A stretch of DNA of 64,000 bases from Bergeyella sp. (GTDB lineage Bacteria > Bacteroidota > Bacteroidia > Flavobacteriales > Weeksellaceae): the NCBI GenBank assembly GCA_030263285.1, contig SZYB01000001.1:248001-312000 (forward strand), given 5' to 3'. Below, piece after piece: positions 1 through 8,302 of the stretch (positions are counted from its first letter, which is position 1; the number at the start of each line of letters is the position of its first letter). Under the pieces are notes generated by a model. That model saw only the letters and a program-made list of their open reading frames with translations. It searched no databases and was not told the DNA's origin. A program made the position numbers and the translations under genes.

Positions 1-195
1 TCTGGAAGCAAATTCCAACGAGATAGAACCGAGTCCGGAAAACAGATCAAGCACCGAACAAGAATCAAAAGAGTACCGATTGCCCAGAATGTCAAAAAGC
101 GCCTCCTTGGCAAAATCTGTGGTAGGACGTACCTCAAAATTTTTAGGCGCTATTATTTTTTTAGATTTCCATTTTCCGGAAATGATCCGATACAT
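1..195 (-). CDS. rsmD: 16S rRNA (guanine-N2)-methyltransferase RsmD, N-terminal part
   Basis: The gene runs off the left edge; only the first 65 codons are present, read from the ATG complementary to 193-195. The translation starts MYRIISGKWKSKKI, continues with an RPTTDFAKEALFDIL block and reaches the SAM-binding LDLFSGLGSISLEFASR motif. These match the start of RsmD, which methylates G966 of 16S rRNA in the 30S subunit. It follows the DUF3822 gene on the same strand, 54 bases downstream, and the two are probably co-transcribed. The identification rests on motifs only, but the three blocks are in the right order and spacing. Confidence 0.85.
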   Translation of the reverse strand, partial: MYRIISGKWKSKKIIAPKNFEVRPTTDFAKEALFDILGNRYSFDSCSVLDLFSGLGSISLEFASR

Positions 196-249
196 AGAGA
201 GGAAATTTTGGTCATCTTGATGATGATGGATCTTACTAAATTAAATATG

Positions 250-969
250 TCAATAATTTAGTATAAAATGTTTTTTGTGACTGTTTTCATAACATATTTT
301 CACATTATTTACAAATTTTCTTAGTTCGGAAATAAAAGTTTCATTTTCTACCACTTCTCCATAAATAAAAAAATGGGTGTCTTTAGAAGAAAATTCTATT
401 TTATCCAAGGTAAATAGGACAAAATACAGAAAGTCGACATCGCTACGGATATCAAGATTGTTATAAAGCACCACCTTTTTTTCATCCAGTGCCACAAACT
501 CACACTGTTGAAAGTAGAGATTAATGTGCATTTCTTTTTGGTTTTTTGTCTGAATACTGTTCAGCAGTTTGTTTCCGGAAAAACCAAGCGTATGAGGAAT
601 ATTTCTGCTTTGCATTTCTCTGTAATATTCCTTAGGCAGGGCATAATAAAATTGAATTTTGTATTTCTTATTGTATGACAGGGTGAGCTCTTCCTTGTCT
701 TTTTTTACGGGAGCATTATAGCTTATAAGCGAGTGAGCCATTTCGTGTCGCTCAAAACCCTTGGGCATCATACTGAAATGATTAATGGCAGAAACAGCTT
801 GTATGCTGCCGATACTTTTTTTTGCAAGAATTTCTCTTAATTTATGATGGATAAGGTAAGCGTCCGTTTCATTTTCTATAAAAAATGATCTGCCCTCTAT
901 AACATTACCCCGTTCTGCCAACTGATACTGAAGTCCATCTTTAGTAAAGAGTAAAAGCAATTTTTTCAT
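250..969 (-). CDS. DUF3822 family protein
   Basis: This 239-residue soluble protein without signal peptide or membrane segment resembles the DUF3822 family, found almost only in Bacteroidota and typically beside rsmD, as here. Family members are predicted to have an actin/hexokinase-like ATPase fold, but no function is established. Visible features are a basic N-terminus, a central block rich in Tyr and Phe, and a C-terminal segment around FVLFTLDKIEFSS that fits an alternating strand/helix fold. Start chosen at the first ATG. The family assignment is from overall resemblance and neighbourhood, not from a catalytic motif. Confidence 0.75.
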   Translation of the reverse strand: MKKLLLLFTKDGLQYQLAERGNVIEGRSFFIENETDAYLIHHKLREILAKKSIGSIQAVSAINHFSMMPKGFERHEMAHSLISYNAPVKKDKEELTLSYNKKYKIQFYYALPKEYYREMQSRNIPHTLGFSGNKLLNSIQTKNQKEMHINLYFQQCEFVALDEKKVVLYNNLDIRSDVDFLYFVLFTLDKIEFSSKDTHFFIYGEVVENETFISELRKFVNNVKICYENSHKKHFILNY

Positions 970-1530
970 CGTGTTGAAGTTCTTATTTTCGGAGAAATTC
1001 TACAATTACAGAGCCGGAGTGTTGATGTAATATTTTTTTGTGTTATCGTAATTTATTTTCAGCTGATCCGCCAAAGTTTTTCCCACCCTATTTTGCATGG
1101 TTCCGTTTCTTGTACCGTCGATGATTTCTCGCTTTTTATTTTATGAGCTCTACAGAAATTCAATGTATTTATCAGTTTTTTCTTTTTAATCAAAGAGCTC
1201 TCAAAACTATCAAATATTTTTGAATTATGTTCAGATTTATAAAGGTAGAGGTTCAGCATCCAGTTTTTTTATTCTTGTTTTTGGTAGTTTTTTTAGATTT
1301 TTTTCTTTAGCAGGGATCCCTCTCTCATATTTTGATGAAGGGAAGCATCATTGAGCGATAAGTCCTTCTTTTGGGCAGCTATGGGTAAAGGCGTGAGTAC
1401 CCCGAAAGCTGATGATATTTTCTTTTACAGAAATTACTGCTCCCGAGAGGCGACTATTGATTACCGATACGAGATCTCTTTTTTTCACTTTTCTGCTTCT
1501 TATGATGTGGTTTTTTTGATACGTTTTTTC
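970..1530. other. 561-base tract without a recognisable gene
   Basis: Between the DUF3822 gene and the phosphodiesterase gene, both on the minus strand, I see no intact gene. Open frames exist on both strands (1059-1259 minus, 1351-1647 plus), but their translations are rich in Phe, Ser and Lys and match nothing I know. The tract may be a degraded gene; I cannot say which. Confidence 0.4.
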
Positions 1531-2019
1531 TTATCCCAGTTCTATCACTTCAAGATTTTTAATTTCTTTGTTGTCTATTGTAAATCTCATGAGTGTTCTA
1601 GTTTTTTGCCAGCCTACTTTTCCGGCGGCCCCGGGGTTGAGATGTAAAATCTCAAATTCCGGGTCATACATGGCTTTAAGAATATGAGAATGTCCAGAGA
1701 TAAAAAGTTTTGGGGATTTTTTTATGATTTCTTTTTTCGCAAGGGCAGAGTATTTTTTTGGATATCCTCCAATATGCACCATAAGTACTTCTACCTGTTC
1801 GCAAAAAAAACGGCTGACCTCCGGAAACTCGGCTCTTATATCGGCACTATCTATGTTTCCGTATACTCCTCTCAGGGGTTTTATATTTTTTATCGCTTTT
1901 GCCACCTCCGGACTCCCGAAATCTCCCGCATGCCACACCTCATCTGCTTTCTCAATATAAGAGAGTATTTTTGAGTCCAGGTAGGAATGCGTGTCCGAAA
2001 GTAAAAGGATCTTGGTCAA
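1531..2019 (-). CDS. YfcE/MJ0936-type metallophosphoesterase
   Basis: A 162-residue calcineurin-like phosphoesterase. All metal-binding motifs of the family are visible in order: SDTH at residues 8-11, GD in HAGDFG near 33, GN in VYGNID near 55, a conserved His in MVHIGGYP, SGHSH near 109 and a final NPGAAG. The size matches small bacterial YfcE/MJ0936 enzymes, which hydrolyse phosphodiesters with two metal ions; the physiological substrate is unknown. It is divergent from truA with only about 30 bases between the two start codons, so the promoters must overlap. Confidence 0.85.
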   Translation of the reverse strand: MTKILLLSDTHSYLDSKILSYIEKADEVWHAGDFGSPEVAKAIKNIKPLRGVYGNIDSADIRAEFPEVSRFFCEQVEVLMVHIGGYPKKYSALAKKEIIKKSPKLFISGHSHILKAMYDPEFEILHLNPGAAGKVGWQKTRTLMRFTIDNKEIKNLEVIELG

Positions 2020-2051
2020 ATGTCGTAATTTTATGCCCCAAAGATACAGAA

Positions 2052-2780
2052 TTGAGATATTTTATAGAGTTTTCTTATCACGGAAAAAATTACTTTGGTT
2101 ATCAGATTCAGCCCAATGAAATTTCGGTACAGGAAGTGGTAGAAAGAGTATTGTCCACTCTGTTTAGGTCACCGATAAAAATTACCGGTGCCGGGCGGAC
2201 AGATACAGGGGTACATGCGAAAAAAATGTTTGCGCACTTTGATTTTTCAGAGTTTTTGGAAGATGATATCGTGGCAAGACTCAATCGGTTTTTGCCACCC
2301 GATATCGTTGTGAGAAGGTTATTTTTGGTAAGGGAAGGTCTTCATGCGAGGTTTGATGCACTTTACAGAACCTACGAATATATCATCACCACGGAGAAAA
2401 ACCCTTTTTTAATTGATTTTTCTTGGCAGGTTAATAAAAACCTGGATATAGAGGCTATGAACAAAGCCTGTAAAATACTCGTACGGTACAAAGATTTCAG
2501 TAGTTTTTCCAAAAAAGGGGCAGACAATAAGACCGGCATTTGCACCATCTATTTTGCGCAGTGGTTAAGGAGGGAAGCCGAAGTTGTGTTTACGATAAAA
2601 GCCGATCGTTTTCTGAGGAACATGGTAAGGGCGATTGTGGGTACCATGGTAGAGGTGGGCACAGGAAAAAAAACGGTCCCGGATTTTAAGACAATTATAG
2701 AGCGTAAAAATAGATTTTTGGCAGGTCCCTCGGCGCCTGCAAAGGGGCTCTTTCTTGTAGATGTGGGGTATGATTTTTAA
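2052..2780 (+). CDS. truA: tRNA pseudouridine(38-40) synthase TruA
   Basis: TruA isomerises uridines 38-40 in the anticodon arm of many tRNAs. The protein carries the GAGRTDTGVHA catalytic loop with the nucleophilic Asp near residue 51, followed by the RFDALYRTYEY block and a C-terminal FLRNMVRAIVGTMVEVG motif. I chose the TTG at 2052 because family members begin right before RYFIEFSYHG; the frame stays open further upstream, but that part is antisense to the divergent phosphodiesterase gene and has no family similarity. The resulting 242 residues are normal. A non-ATG start is therefore likely. Confidence 0.9.
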   Translation: MRYFIEFSYHGKNYFGYQIQPNEISVQEVVERVLSTLFRSPIKITGAGRTDTGVHAKKMFAHFDFSEFLEDDIVARLNRFLPPDIVVRRLFLVREGLHARFDALYRTYEYIITTEKNPFLIDFSWQVNKNLDIEAMNKACKILVRYKDFSSFSKKGADNKTGICTIYFAQWLRREAEVVFTIKADRFLRNMVRAIVGTMVEVGTGKKTVPDFKTIIERKNRFLAGPSAPAKGLFLVDVGYDF

Positions 2781-2844
2781 ATGACTATAAAAAACACAGC
2801 GCAAGATATTCAGATTTTTTTGCGGCTGTTTATTTTTGAGTAAA

Positions 2845-4575
2845 ATGGACAAAAAACACAATATGGGAAAGATCATAAGACGTCTATTTTTTATGGGTAT
2901 GAAATATAGAGCATGGATGGTTTGTGCACTTCTCATCGCCGTTTTGCTATCTGCCATATCTACTTATAGACCCTATCTGAGTATGCAAATTGTAGATCAG
3001 GACATTATCCAGAAAAAGAATAAAAGTCAGATGATGGTACATATACTGTTTTTCTTAGGTTTGGTGGGTTTGGAAACGGTATTGAATTTCTTTTTGGTCT
3101 ATTTGTCAAATTTTATTTCTCAGAATGTTATCAGGGAGATTAGGGAAAGACTTTTTAAGAAGCTCATTTACTTTCGTACTTCATTTTTTGATAAGACTCC
3201 CATAGGTCAGCTGGTTACAAGGTGCATAGGAGATGTGGAAACCATCTCTACGGTGTATACCGACGGTTTTCTCATGGTTTTCGGGGATATTTTGAGAATC
3301 GTTTTTGTTCTATTTATGATGTTTAGGGTAAATACGCATTTGAGCTATATTTCTTTGGGTATTTTGCCACTTATGCTGTTAATTACCAGGATTTTTCAAA
3401 AAAAACTTAAAAAAGCCTTTGGAGAAGAGAGAACTTGGGTGTCTCATCAAAATTCTTTTGTTCAGGAGCGTTTGGCAGGAATGCCAATCATTCAGGTTTT
3501 TAACAGGCAAAAAGCGGAATACGAAAAATTTGAAAAAATAAATTTTAAATTAAAAAAAGCACTTTTGAAAACTGTTTTTATTTTTTCTCTATTTTTCCCC
3601 ACGGTAGAACTCATTTCTTCTTTTTTCATTGGTTTTATACTATTTTACGGAACTTTTTCTACCCTTACGGTGGGGGTTGTGATTGCTTTTATTCAGTATA
3701 TCAATATGTTTATCAGACCTTTGAGGCAAATTGCAGATCGGTTCAATAATATCCAGAGGGGTATCGTGGGGGCGGAAAGGGTTTTGGGTCTTATAGATCA
3801 GGATAAAAAAGTCGCCAATACGGGAGATATAAAAAAAGAACATCTGGAAGGTATTATTGAGTTCAAGAATGTTCATTTTTCTTATGATGGAAAGCAGGAA
3901 GTTCTGAGGGGAATAAGCTTTAAGGTGGAAAAGGGGCAAAAGGTCGCCATAGTAGGGGCCACAGGCGCCGGAAAATCTACTATTATCAATCTTATTCCGA
4001 GGCTTTATGATGTAACGTCCGGGAGTATAGAGATAGACCATATAGACGTACAGAGTTATGAGCTCTATCACCTAAGAAAAAATATAGGCGTGGTGTTGCA
4101 GGATGCTTTTTTATTTCATGGGAGTATTTATGAAAATTTATCTTTTCGTGAGGATACTATTACGCTTGAGAAAATGAAAAAGGCCGCAGAGGAGATCGGG
4201 ATAGACCATTTTATAGAAAAGCTGCCGGGAGGATATCGCTATGTGGTGGGTGAGCGGGGAGCTTCTATCTCTCATGGGCAGAGGCAGTTGATTTCTTTTC
4301 TCAGGGCATATCTCATAGATCCCAAGATTCTTATTCTGGATGAGGCTACTTCTTCCATAGATTACGAGAGTGAAAGGCTTATCCGAAAGGCTACTGAAAG
4401 GATTACTCGGAACCGTACGGCGATCATTATAGCACACAGACTCTCCACTATAGAAAAAGCAGATAAGATAATCGTAATAGAAAAAGGACAAATAGTGGAG
4501 GAAGGAACGCACAAAGGCTTGTTAGAAAGGGATGGACATTATGCTTCTCTTTATGAGGCGCAGCTGAAATCCTGA
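2845..4575 (+). CDS. ABC exporter, fused permease and ATPase (MsbA/MdlB-like)
   Basis: A 576-residue half-transporter: an N-terminal six-helix exporter domain (residues about 20-310) followed by a nucleotide-binding domain. Visible motifs are Walker A GATGAGKST near residue 370, Q-loop VLQDAFLF, Walker B ILILDEATSSID near 495 and the H-loop AHRLST near 530. The signature reads ISHGQRQ rather than LSGGQ, a mild variant. Homodimers of this type export lipids, peptides or drugs; the substrate cannot be told. It lies 60 bases after truA and is followed closely by radA. A TTG at 2836 is in frame, but the ATG at 2845 is preferred. Confidence 0.85.
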   Translation: MDKKHNMGKIIRRLFFMGMKYRAWMVCALLIAVLLSAISTYRPYLSMQIVDQDIIQKKNKSQMMVHILFFLGLVGLETVLNFFLVYLSNFISQNVIREIRERLFKKLIYFRTSFFDKTPIGQLVTRCIGDVETISTVYTDGFLMVFGDILRIVFVLFMMFRVNTHLSYISLGILPLMLLITRIFQKKLKKAFGEERTWVSHQNSFVQERLAGMPIIQVFNRQKAEYEKFEKINFKLKKALLKTVFIFSLFFPTVELISSFFIGFILFYGTFSTLTVGVVIAFIQYINMFIRPLRQIADRFNNIQRGIVGAERVLGLIDQDKKVANTGDIKKEHLEGIIEFKNVHFSYDGKQEVLRGISFKVEKGQKVAIVGATGAGKSTIINLIPRLYDVTSGSIEIDHIDVQSYELYHLRKNIGVVLQDAFLFHGSIYENLSFREDTITLEKMKKAAEEIGIDHFIEKLPGGYRYVVGERGASISHGQRQLISFLRAYLIDPKILILDEATSSIDYESERLIRKATERITRNRTAIIIAHRLSTIEKADKIIVIEKGQIVEEGTHKGLLERDGHYASLYEAQLKS

Positions 4576-4607
4576 AATAAATAATTGACCATATTTTGAG
4601 GTATAAG

Positions 4608-5951
4608 ATGGCAAAAAACAAGATACGCTACTATTGTCAGAATTGTGGTGCCGAATACAGTCAGTGGCACGGGCAGTGTAAAAATTGTGGGGAGTGGAAT
4701 ATGCTGGGGGAAGAGGTAGTGACAAAGTCGCCATCCAAAAATACTTATGCAAAAAAGCAGGATGTAGTCAATATTATCTCTTTAGAGACAAGAAAAGAAG
4801 CGAGGATAGTCTCCCCCTCTGAGGAGCTCAACAGGGTTTTAGGTGGTGGCATTGTCTTGGGAGCGGTGGTGCTCATAGGAGGGGAACCGGGTATAGGCAA
4901 GTCGACCCTTCTCTTGCAACTTGCCCTAAAAATGAAGAGGAAAATTTTATACGTTTCGGGGGAAGAAAGTGCGTCTCAGATAAAGATGAGAGCAGACCGG
5001 CTCAACAGTTTTCAGAATCCGGACTGTTTTTTATTTACAGAGACTTCGGTAGAAAAAGTTATTCATGAAGCAAAAAAACTGAGTCCAGATCTGCTCATCA
5101 TAGATTCTATACAGACATTGCATTCTTCTGCAATAGAGAGTTCTGCAGGTTCTGTATCCCAGATAAGGGAATGTGCCGGTGATATTATTTCTTACGCAAA
5201 ACAGACGGCAACACCTGTAATTTTGGTGGGACATATTACAAAAGATGGACATATTGCTGGGCCTAAAATACTAGAACACATGGTAGATGTAGTACTTAAC
5301 TTTGATGGAGACAGAAATCATTTGTTCAGACTTCTCAGGGCGTACAAAAACAGATTTGGATCGACTTCGGAGATCGGGATTTACGAAATGGTTTCGCAGG
5401 GGCTCAAAGAGATAAAAAATCCTTCCCATATACTGATTACAAAAAAACAAGAAGAATCATCGGGAAATGCAGTTGCCGTTTCTATGGAGGGGAATCGCCC
5501 GATGCTTATAGAGATTCAGGCGCTGGTGAGTTCGTCCGTATATGGTATGCCTCAGAGAAGTGCGACAGGTTTTGATGCCAAACGCCTCAATATGCTTTTG
5601 GCGGTACTTGAAAAGAGAGCGGGTTTTCCGCTGGGAGCAAAGGATGTGTTTCTCAACATTACGGGCGGAATCAAGATAGAAGATCCGGCGTTGGATCTTG
5701 CGGTAATGGCAGCGCTGCTCTCTTCAAATGAAGATGTCCCTGTTTCAGAAAATTTTTGTTTTGCAGGAGAAATAGGTCTTAGTGGAGAAATACGCGCGGT
5801 AGCACAGGTAGAAAAACGCATTCTGGAAGCCGAAAAACTGGGATACGAAAAAATATTTGTTTCTGATATGAATACTTTTCCAAAAAGAAATTTTTCGATA
5901 ACAATAGAAAAAGTGGGGAAGATAGAGCGTTTTTTGGATCTACTCTTCTAG
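4608..5951 (+). CDS. radA: DNA repair protein RadA
   Basis: RadA (Sms) is a RecA-related, DnaB-like helicase that promotes branch migration during recombinational repair. The N-terminal four-cysteine zinc motif (CQNC then CKNC within the first 30 residues), Walker A GGEPGIGKST near residue 92, the RadA-specific KNRFG motif near 247 and the C-terminal Lon-protease-like domain ending in the 350-440 region are all present. The 447-residue length is typical. Start set at the ATG giving MAKNKIRYYCQNCG, the usual family start; a TTG four codons upstream is in frame but unnecessary. Confidence 0.93.
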   Translation: MAKNKIRYYCQNCGAEYSQWHGQCKNCGEWNMLGEEVVTKSPSKNTYAKKQDVVNIISLETRKEARIVSPSEELNRVLGGGIVLGAVVLIGGEPGIGKSTLLLQLALKMKRKILYVSGEESASQIKMRADRLNSFQNPDCFLFTETSVEKVIHEAKKLSPDLLIIDSIQTLHSSAIESSAGSVSQIRECAGDIISYAKQTATPVILVGHITKDGHIAGPKILEHMVDVVLNFDGDRNHLFRLLRAYKNRFGSTSEIGIYEMVSQGLKEIKNPSHILITKKQEESSGNAVAVSMEGNRPMLIEIQALVSSSVYGMPQRSATGFDAKRLNMLLAVLEKRAGFPLGAKDVFLNITGGIKIEDPALDLAVMAALLSSNEDVPVSENFCFAGEIGLSGEIRAVAQVEKRILEAEKLGYEKIFVSDMNTFPKRNFSITIEKVGKIERFLDLLF

Positions 5952-5982
5952 TTGCGAACGTACAACAAAATATTGAATTCCC

Positions 5983-6561
5983 ATGAATTTTCTTGCGCAT
6001 AGCTACCTCTCGTATACACTGGAAGAAAGATTAGGAAATCTGATTGCAGATTTTGTAAAAAATAGAGACAGGGAACGGTATTCCCTCGGGATACGGCATG
6101 GGATACAGCTTCATCGGGAAATAGACAATTTCACCGACATGCATCCCAAAGTTTTGGAGGCCAAAAGAATCTTCAGTCCTTTGGTGGGGTTGTATGCGGG
6201 GGCTTTTATCGATATTTCTTTTGATTATTTTCTGGCCAACTTATTTTCCGAAAAAGATTTACTCCATTTCACGGAAGATACTTACCGTAGTGTAGGCGAT
6301 TATATGGCGATGCTTCCCCAAAAAACACAGTTTTTCTTGTCTTCCATGCAAAGGGACAATTGGTTGTATAATTATAGAACAGATTTTGGAATTAAAATGA
6401 GTTTTCAACATCTTTTAAAAAAAGCAAAATATTTGGAAAATCATCTTTCGGTATTCGATGTTTTTCTGGAAAATAAGCCAAAGCTTCAAATTTTTTTTGC
6501 TGATTTTTTTCCGGAGCTGGAAAATAAAGCCCAAACTGTGCATGCCGCCTTCGGTCTCTAA
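5983..6561 (+). CDS. Acyl carrier protein phosphodiesterase (AcpH-like)
   Basis: A 192-residue member of the ACP phosphodiesterase family, which removes the phosphopantetheine arm from ACP. Characteristic pieces are MNFLAHSYL at the start, GNLIADFVK near 18, GIQLHREIDNFTDMHP near 40-55 and DISFDYFLANLF near 78-90, which supply the His/Asp metal ligands of this HD-like fold. The gene borders the inserted peptide operon: a degenerate second copy of its 5' part and 3' end lies at 15752-15880, on the far side of the island. Function is inferred from the family. Confidence 0.85.
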   Translation: MNFLAHSYLSYTLEERLGNLIADFVKNRDRERYSLGIRHGIQLHREIDNFTDMHPKVLEAKRIFSPLVGLYAGAFIDISFDYFLANLFSEKDLLHFTEDTYRSVGDYMAMLPQKTQFFLSSMQRDNWLYNYRTDFGIKMSFQHLLKKAKYLENHLSVFDVFLENKPKLQIFFADFFPELENKAQTVHAAFGL

Positions 6562-6801
6562 ATCATAAATACCGCTGCTTTTACGATAGACAAAAAAGCA
6601 TCTACCCGCGTTTTGTTGATAAGTAAGAAGTCTGCAGAAGATATTTTTTCATAAAGGTCCAGCATATGGACAAACTTAAAAAATAATGAAATGAGTTTTT
6701 GGCCCTTGAAAGCTGTTTTATAAAAATTATATATATAAACCATTTAAATAACAATGAGTATGTCCTTTAGATAATTTATTTATTAAATATGTATTATTTT
6801 A
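6562..6801. other. Left flank of the inserted island, no intact gene
   Basis: A very AT-rich stretch. On the minus strand a frame covering 6558-6743 ends in SIVKAAVFMI immediately beside the AcpH-like gene and looks like the C-terminus of a lost convergent gene; I do not recognise it. A degenerate version of the same end (PIVK...YFM) occurs beside the second AcpH-like remnant at 15873-15905, so the flank itself was duplicated. A weak hairpin (6576-6600) may have served as terminator. Confidence 0.4.
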
Positions 6802-6832
6802 TTGCATATATCATTTTTAAAAAATACATTTG
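6802..6832 (+). promoter_or_regulatory. Predicted Bacteroidota-type promoter for the peptide operon
   Basis: TTG at 6802-6804 is followed after 20 bases by TACATTTG at 6825-6832, an exact fit to the Bacteroidota consensus (TTG, 17-23 bases, TAnnTTTG). Transcription would start near 6838, leaving a leader of about 270 bases before the precursor gene. That leader contains a small inverted repeat (CCCTGT 7049-7054, ACAGGG 7078-7083). It is the only consensus match I found between the AcpH-like gene and the precursor. Confidence 0.45.
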
Positions 6833-7110
6833 TATCGGTTACTATAGGTCATAGACAGTTTAGCGCAAGGCTCTTATATGTAATTTTCGGTATTCCAACC
6901 ATTCATTAATGGACGTAAATAGTAGATATACAGTATACAAGATCAAGTTGATTTAGAGTTTTAAATATCTTAACTCCCAAATTTGATTCAAGAAGAATCT
7001 ATAATATAAAGTTAATTCATAATTATAATATATAAAGTTTCTGTAGAGCCCTGTGTGGAAGTTTTTTATTAGTGTTTACAGGGAATTATTAATCCTTAAG
7101 TATGTAAGCT

Positions 7111-7248
7111 ATGAAAATCACCCGATTATCAAAAAAGTCATTCAGTGGTGACTTTTTGGCTGCAGCGGGTTGCTGCTGTAATTGTAACAGTTGTTGTTGC
7201 TGTTGGGATCTTTCTATTCCTTCTTCTAAATCGCAGGCTATTGCGTAG
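7111..7248 (+). CDS. Cysteine-rich thiazole/oxazole-modified peptide precursor
   Basis: A 45-residue peptide too short for ordinary gene calling. Residues 1-20 form a leader, MKITRLSKKSFSGDFLAAAG, containing an FxxxF element (residues 11-15) like the FxxxB motif of streptolysin-type leaders and ending in Ala-Ala-Ala-Gly, a plausible cleavage site. The core holds eight cysteines (21-23, 25, 28-31) and five serines (27, 35, 38, 39, 41) with Trp32 and Asp33. This resembles SagA, whose core also starts with a cysteine run after Gly-Gly. The gene is first in an operon with YcaO, SagB and ThiF-like genes, which makes the reading strong. Cysteines would become thiazoles and some serines oxazoles; cleavage site and modified positions are inferred. 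Confidence 0.88.
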   Translation: MKITRLSKKSFSGDFLAAAGCCCNCNSCCCCWDLSIPSSKSQAIA

Positions 7249-7255
7249 ATTTCAG

Positions 7256-7305
7256 ATGCAAGGAGAATTCTTAAATTTATTCAATAGTTCTCCTTGCATT
7301 TATTT
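7256..7305 (+). terminator. Hairpin between precursor and maturation genes (attenuating terminator)
   Basis: A perfect 12-base inverted repeat (ATGCAAGGAGAA at 7256-7267, its complement at 7288-7299) with a 20-base loop begins eight bases after the precursor stop codon and is followed by TTATTTAAAC. Its position matches the terminator between sagA and sagB in streptolysin S operons, which lets precursor transcripts outnumber enzyme transcripts. It could also protect the 3' end of the precursor mRNA. The U-tract is weak, so read-through is expected. Confidence 0.7.
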
Positions 7306-7335
7306 AAACAAACTAAATATATTATACATTATATT

Positions 7336-8295
7336 GTGATTAATAATTATGACATTTTTAAGGATGAGTCTTTAAACTGCTATCAAATAAGAACCAAATC
7401 TAATAGTTATATGGTTGAGTTTGACGAAGGCGAAAGTGAACAAATTTTTCTAACTATTATTGATTTGCTAAATAGAAATAAAGATATTTCGTATTATAAA
7501 TTAAAAAAATCCATTACAGGGGATGAATCCAAAATAATGGATGTTATTTCTCTGTTGAAAGAGTATGGATTACTCCCCGAAGGTATTTCAAATGACATGG
7601 AAAGTATTGAAACTTTCGACAAGTCAAAATATTTAGGGAATAAGAAAATGATAAGCGAAGTAGTAGTTACCGTTTTTGGAGAGAGTTATTTGGCTGGTAA
7701 AATAGAGGAATTACTTTTAAAAGAAAATTTTTTAAAAGTCAATATGTGTAAGCTTAATTCAGATAAGAATTTGGAAGAAATCATCATCAAATCAGACATA
7801 ATAGTCGTAGAATCAATTCATTGGTCTCCTTCTGACATTGAACAAATAAATAGGTTTGCTCTTAAACATAATAAACCGTGGCTATATATTGATGCTATTG
7901 ATGAAGCATCCTTAAAAATAGGGCCTCTTTTTTATGGAGATAGAACAGGGTGTTATAATTGCTTAATAAGTAGAATCTTGAGTAATCATGAATATCCAGA
8001 ATTCTTAATCTCCTATCAAAATTATCTCAAAGTAAACAATAAAAGTTCTAAAAAAGATATTATTCCGGAAGAAGATTTGCATTTGAATATTTTAGCAAAT
8101 TATGCAGTTTTAGAAATTAAAAAATTCTTTTTGGAATGGGCGTTGCCTTCAACGTGGAGAGCGGTTGTTAAAATTGAAATTAATGATTTCCAAATTACAA
8201 AACATAAACTCCTTAAAAAACCTTATTGTGAGGTTTGTAACCCTAAATTAGAATATAACCCTTCTCCTTGGTTAGAGTCTATAACCCTGCGATAG
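7336..8295 (+). CDS. Leader-binding, ThiF-like cyclodehydratase partner protein
   Basis: About 319 residues. The first 85 or so (YDIFKDESLNCYQIRTKS onward) are consistent with a small winged-helix peptide-recognition element. The rest resembles the ThiF/E1-like partner proteins of azole-forming clusters, with a CYNC pair near residue 206 and CEVC near 298 that could bind zinc, as in that family. No GxGxxG ATP loop is evident, which fits a non-enzymatic role: holding the precursor leader and delivering it to YcaO. The GTG at 7336 is preferred; a TTG at 7294 is in frame but lies inside the hairpin arm. It sits seven bases upstream of the YcaO gene. Confidence 0.8.
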   Translation: MINNYDIFKDESLNCYQIRTKSNSYMVEFDEGESEQIFLTIIDLLNRNKDISYYKLKKSITGDESKIMDVISLLKEYGLLPEGISNDMESIETFDKSKYLGNKKMISEVVVTVFGESYLAGKIEELLLKENFLKVNMCKLNSDKNLEEIIIKSDIIVVESIHWSPSDIEQINRFALKHNKPWLYIDAIDEASLKIGPLFYGDRTGCYNCLISRILSNHEYPEFLISYQNYLKVNNKSSKKDIIPEEDLHLNILANYAVLEIKKFFLEWALPSTWRAVVKIEINDFQITKHKLLKKPYCEVCNPKLEYNPSPWLESITLR

Positions 8296-8302
8296 TTAGT
8301 CT

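Noticed and set aside
1351..1647. 98-residue plus-strand frame
   Set aside because: It overlaps the 3' end of the phosphodiesterase gene on the other strand and has no recognisable motif.
1899..2051. N-terminal extension of truA
   Set aside because: It is antisense to the start of the phosphodiesterase gene and has no similarity to TruA proteins.
7145..7339. 64-residue plus-strand frame over the precursor region
   Set aside because: It is the shadow of the Cys-rich precursor in another frame, starts with GTG inside it and runs through the hairpin; its Leu/Val-rich sequence matches nothing.
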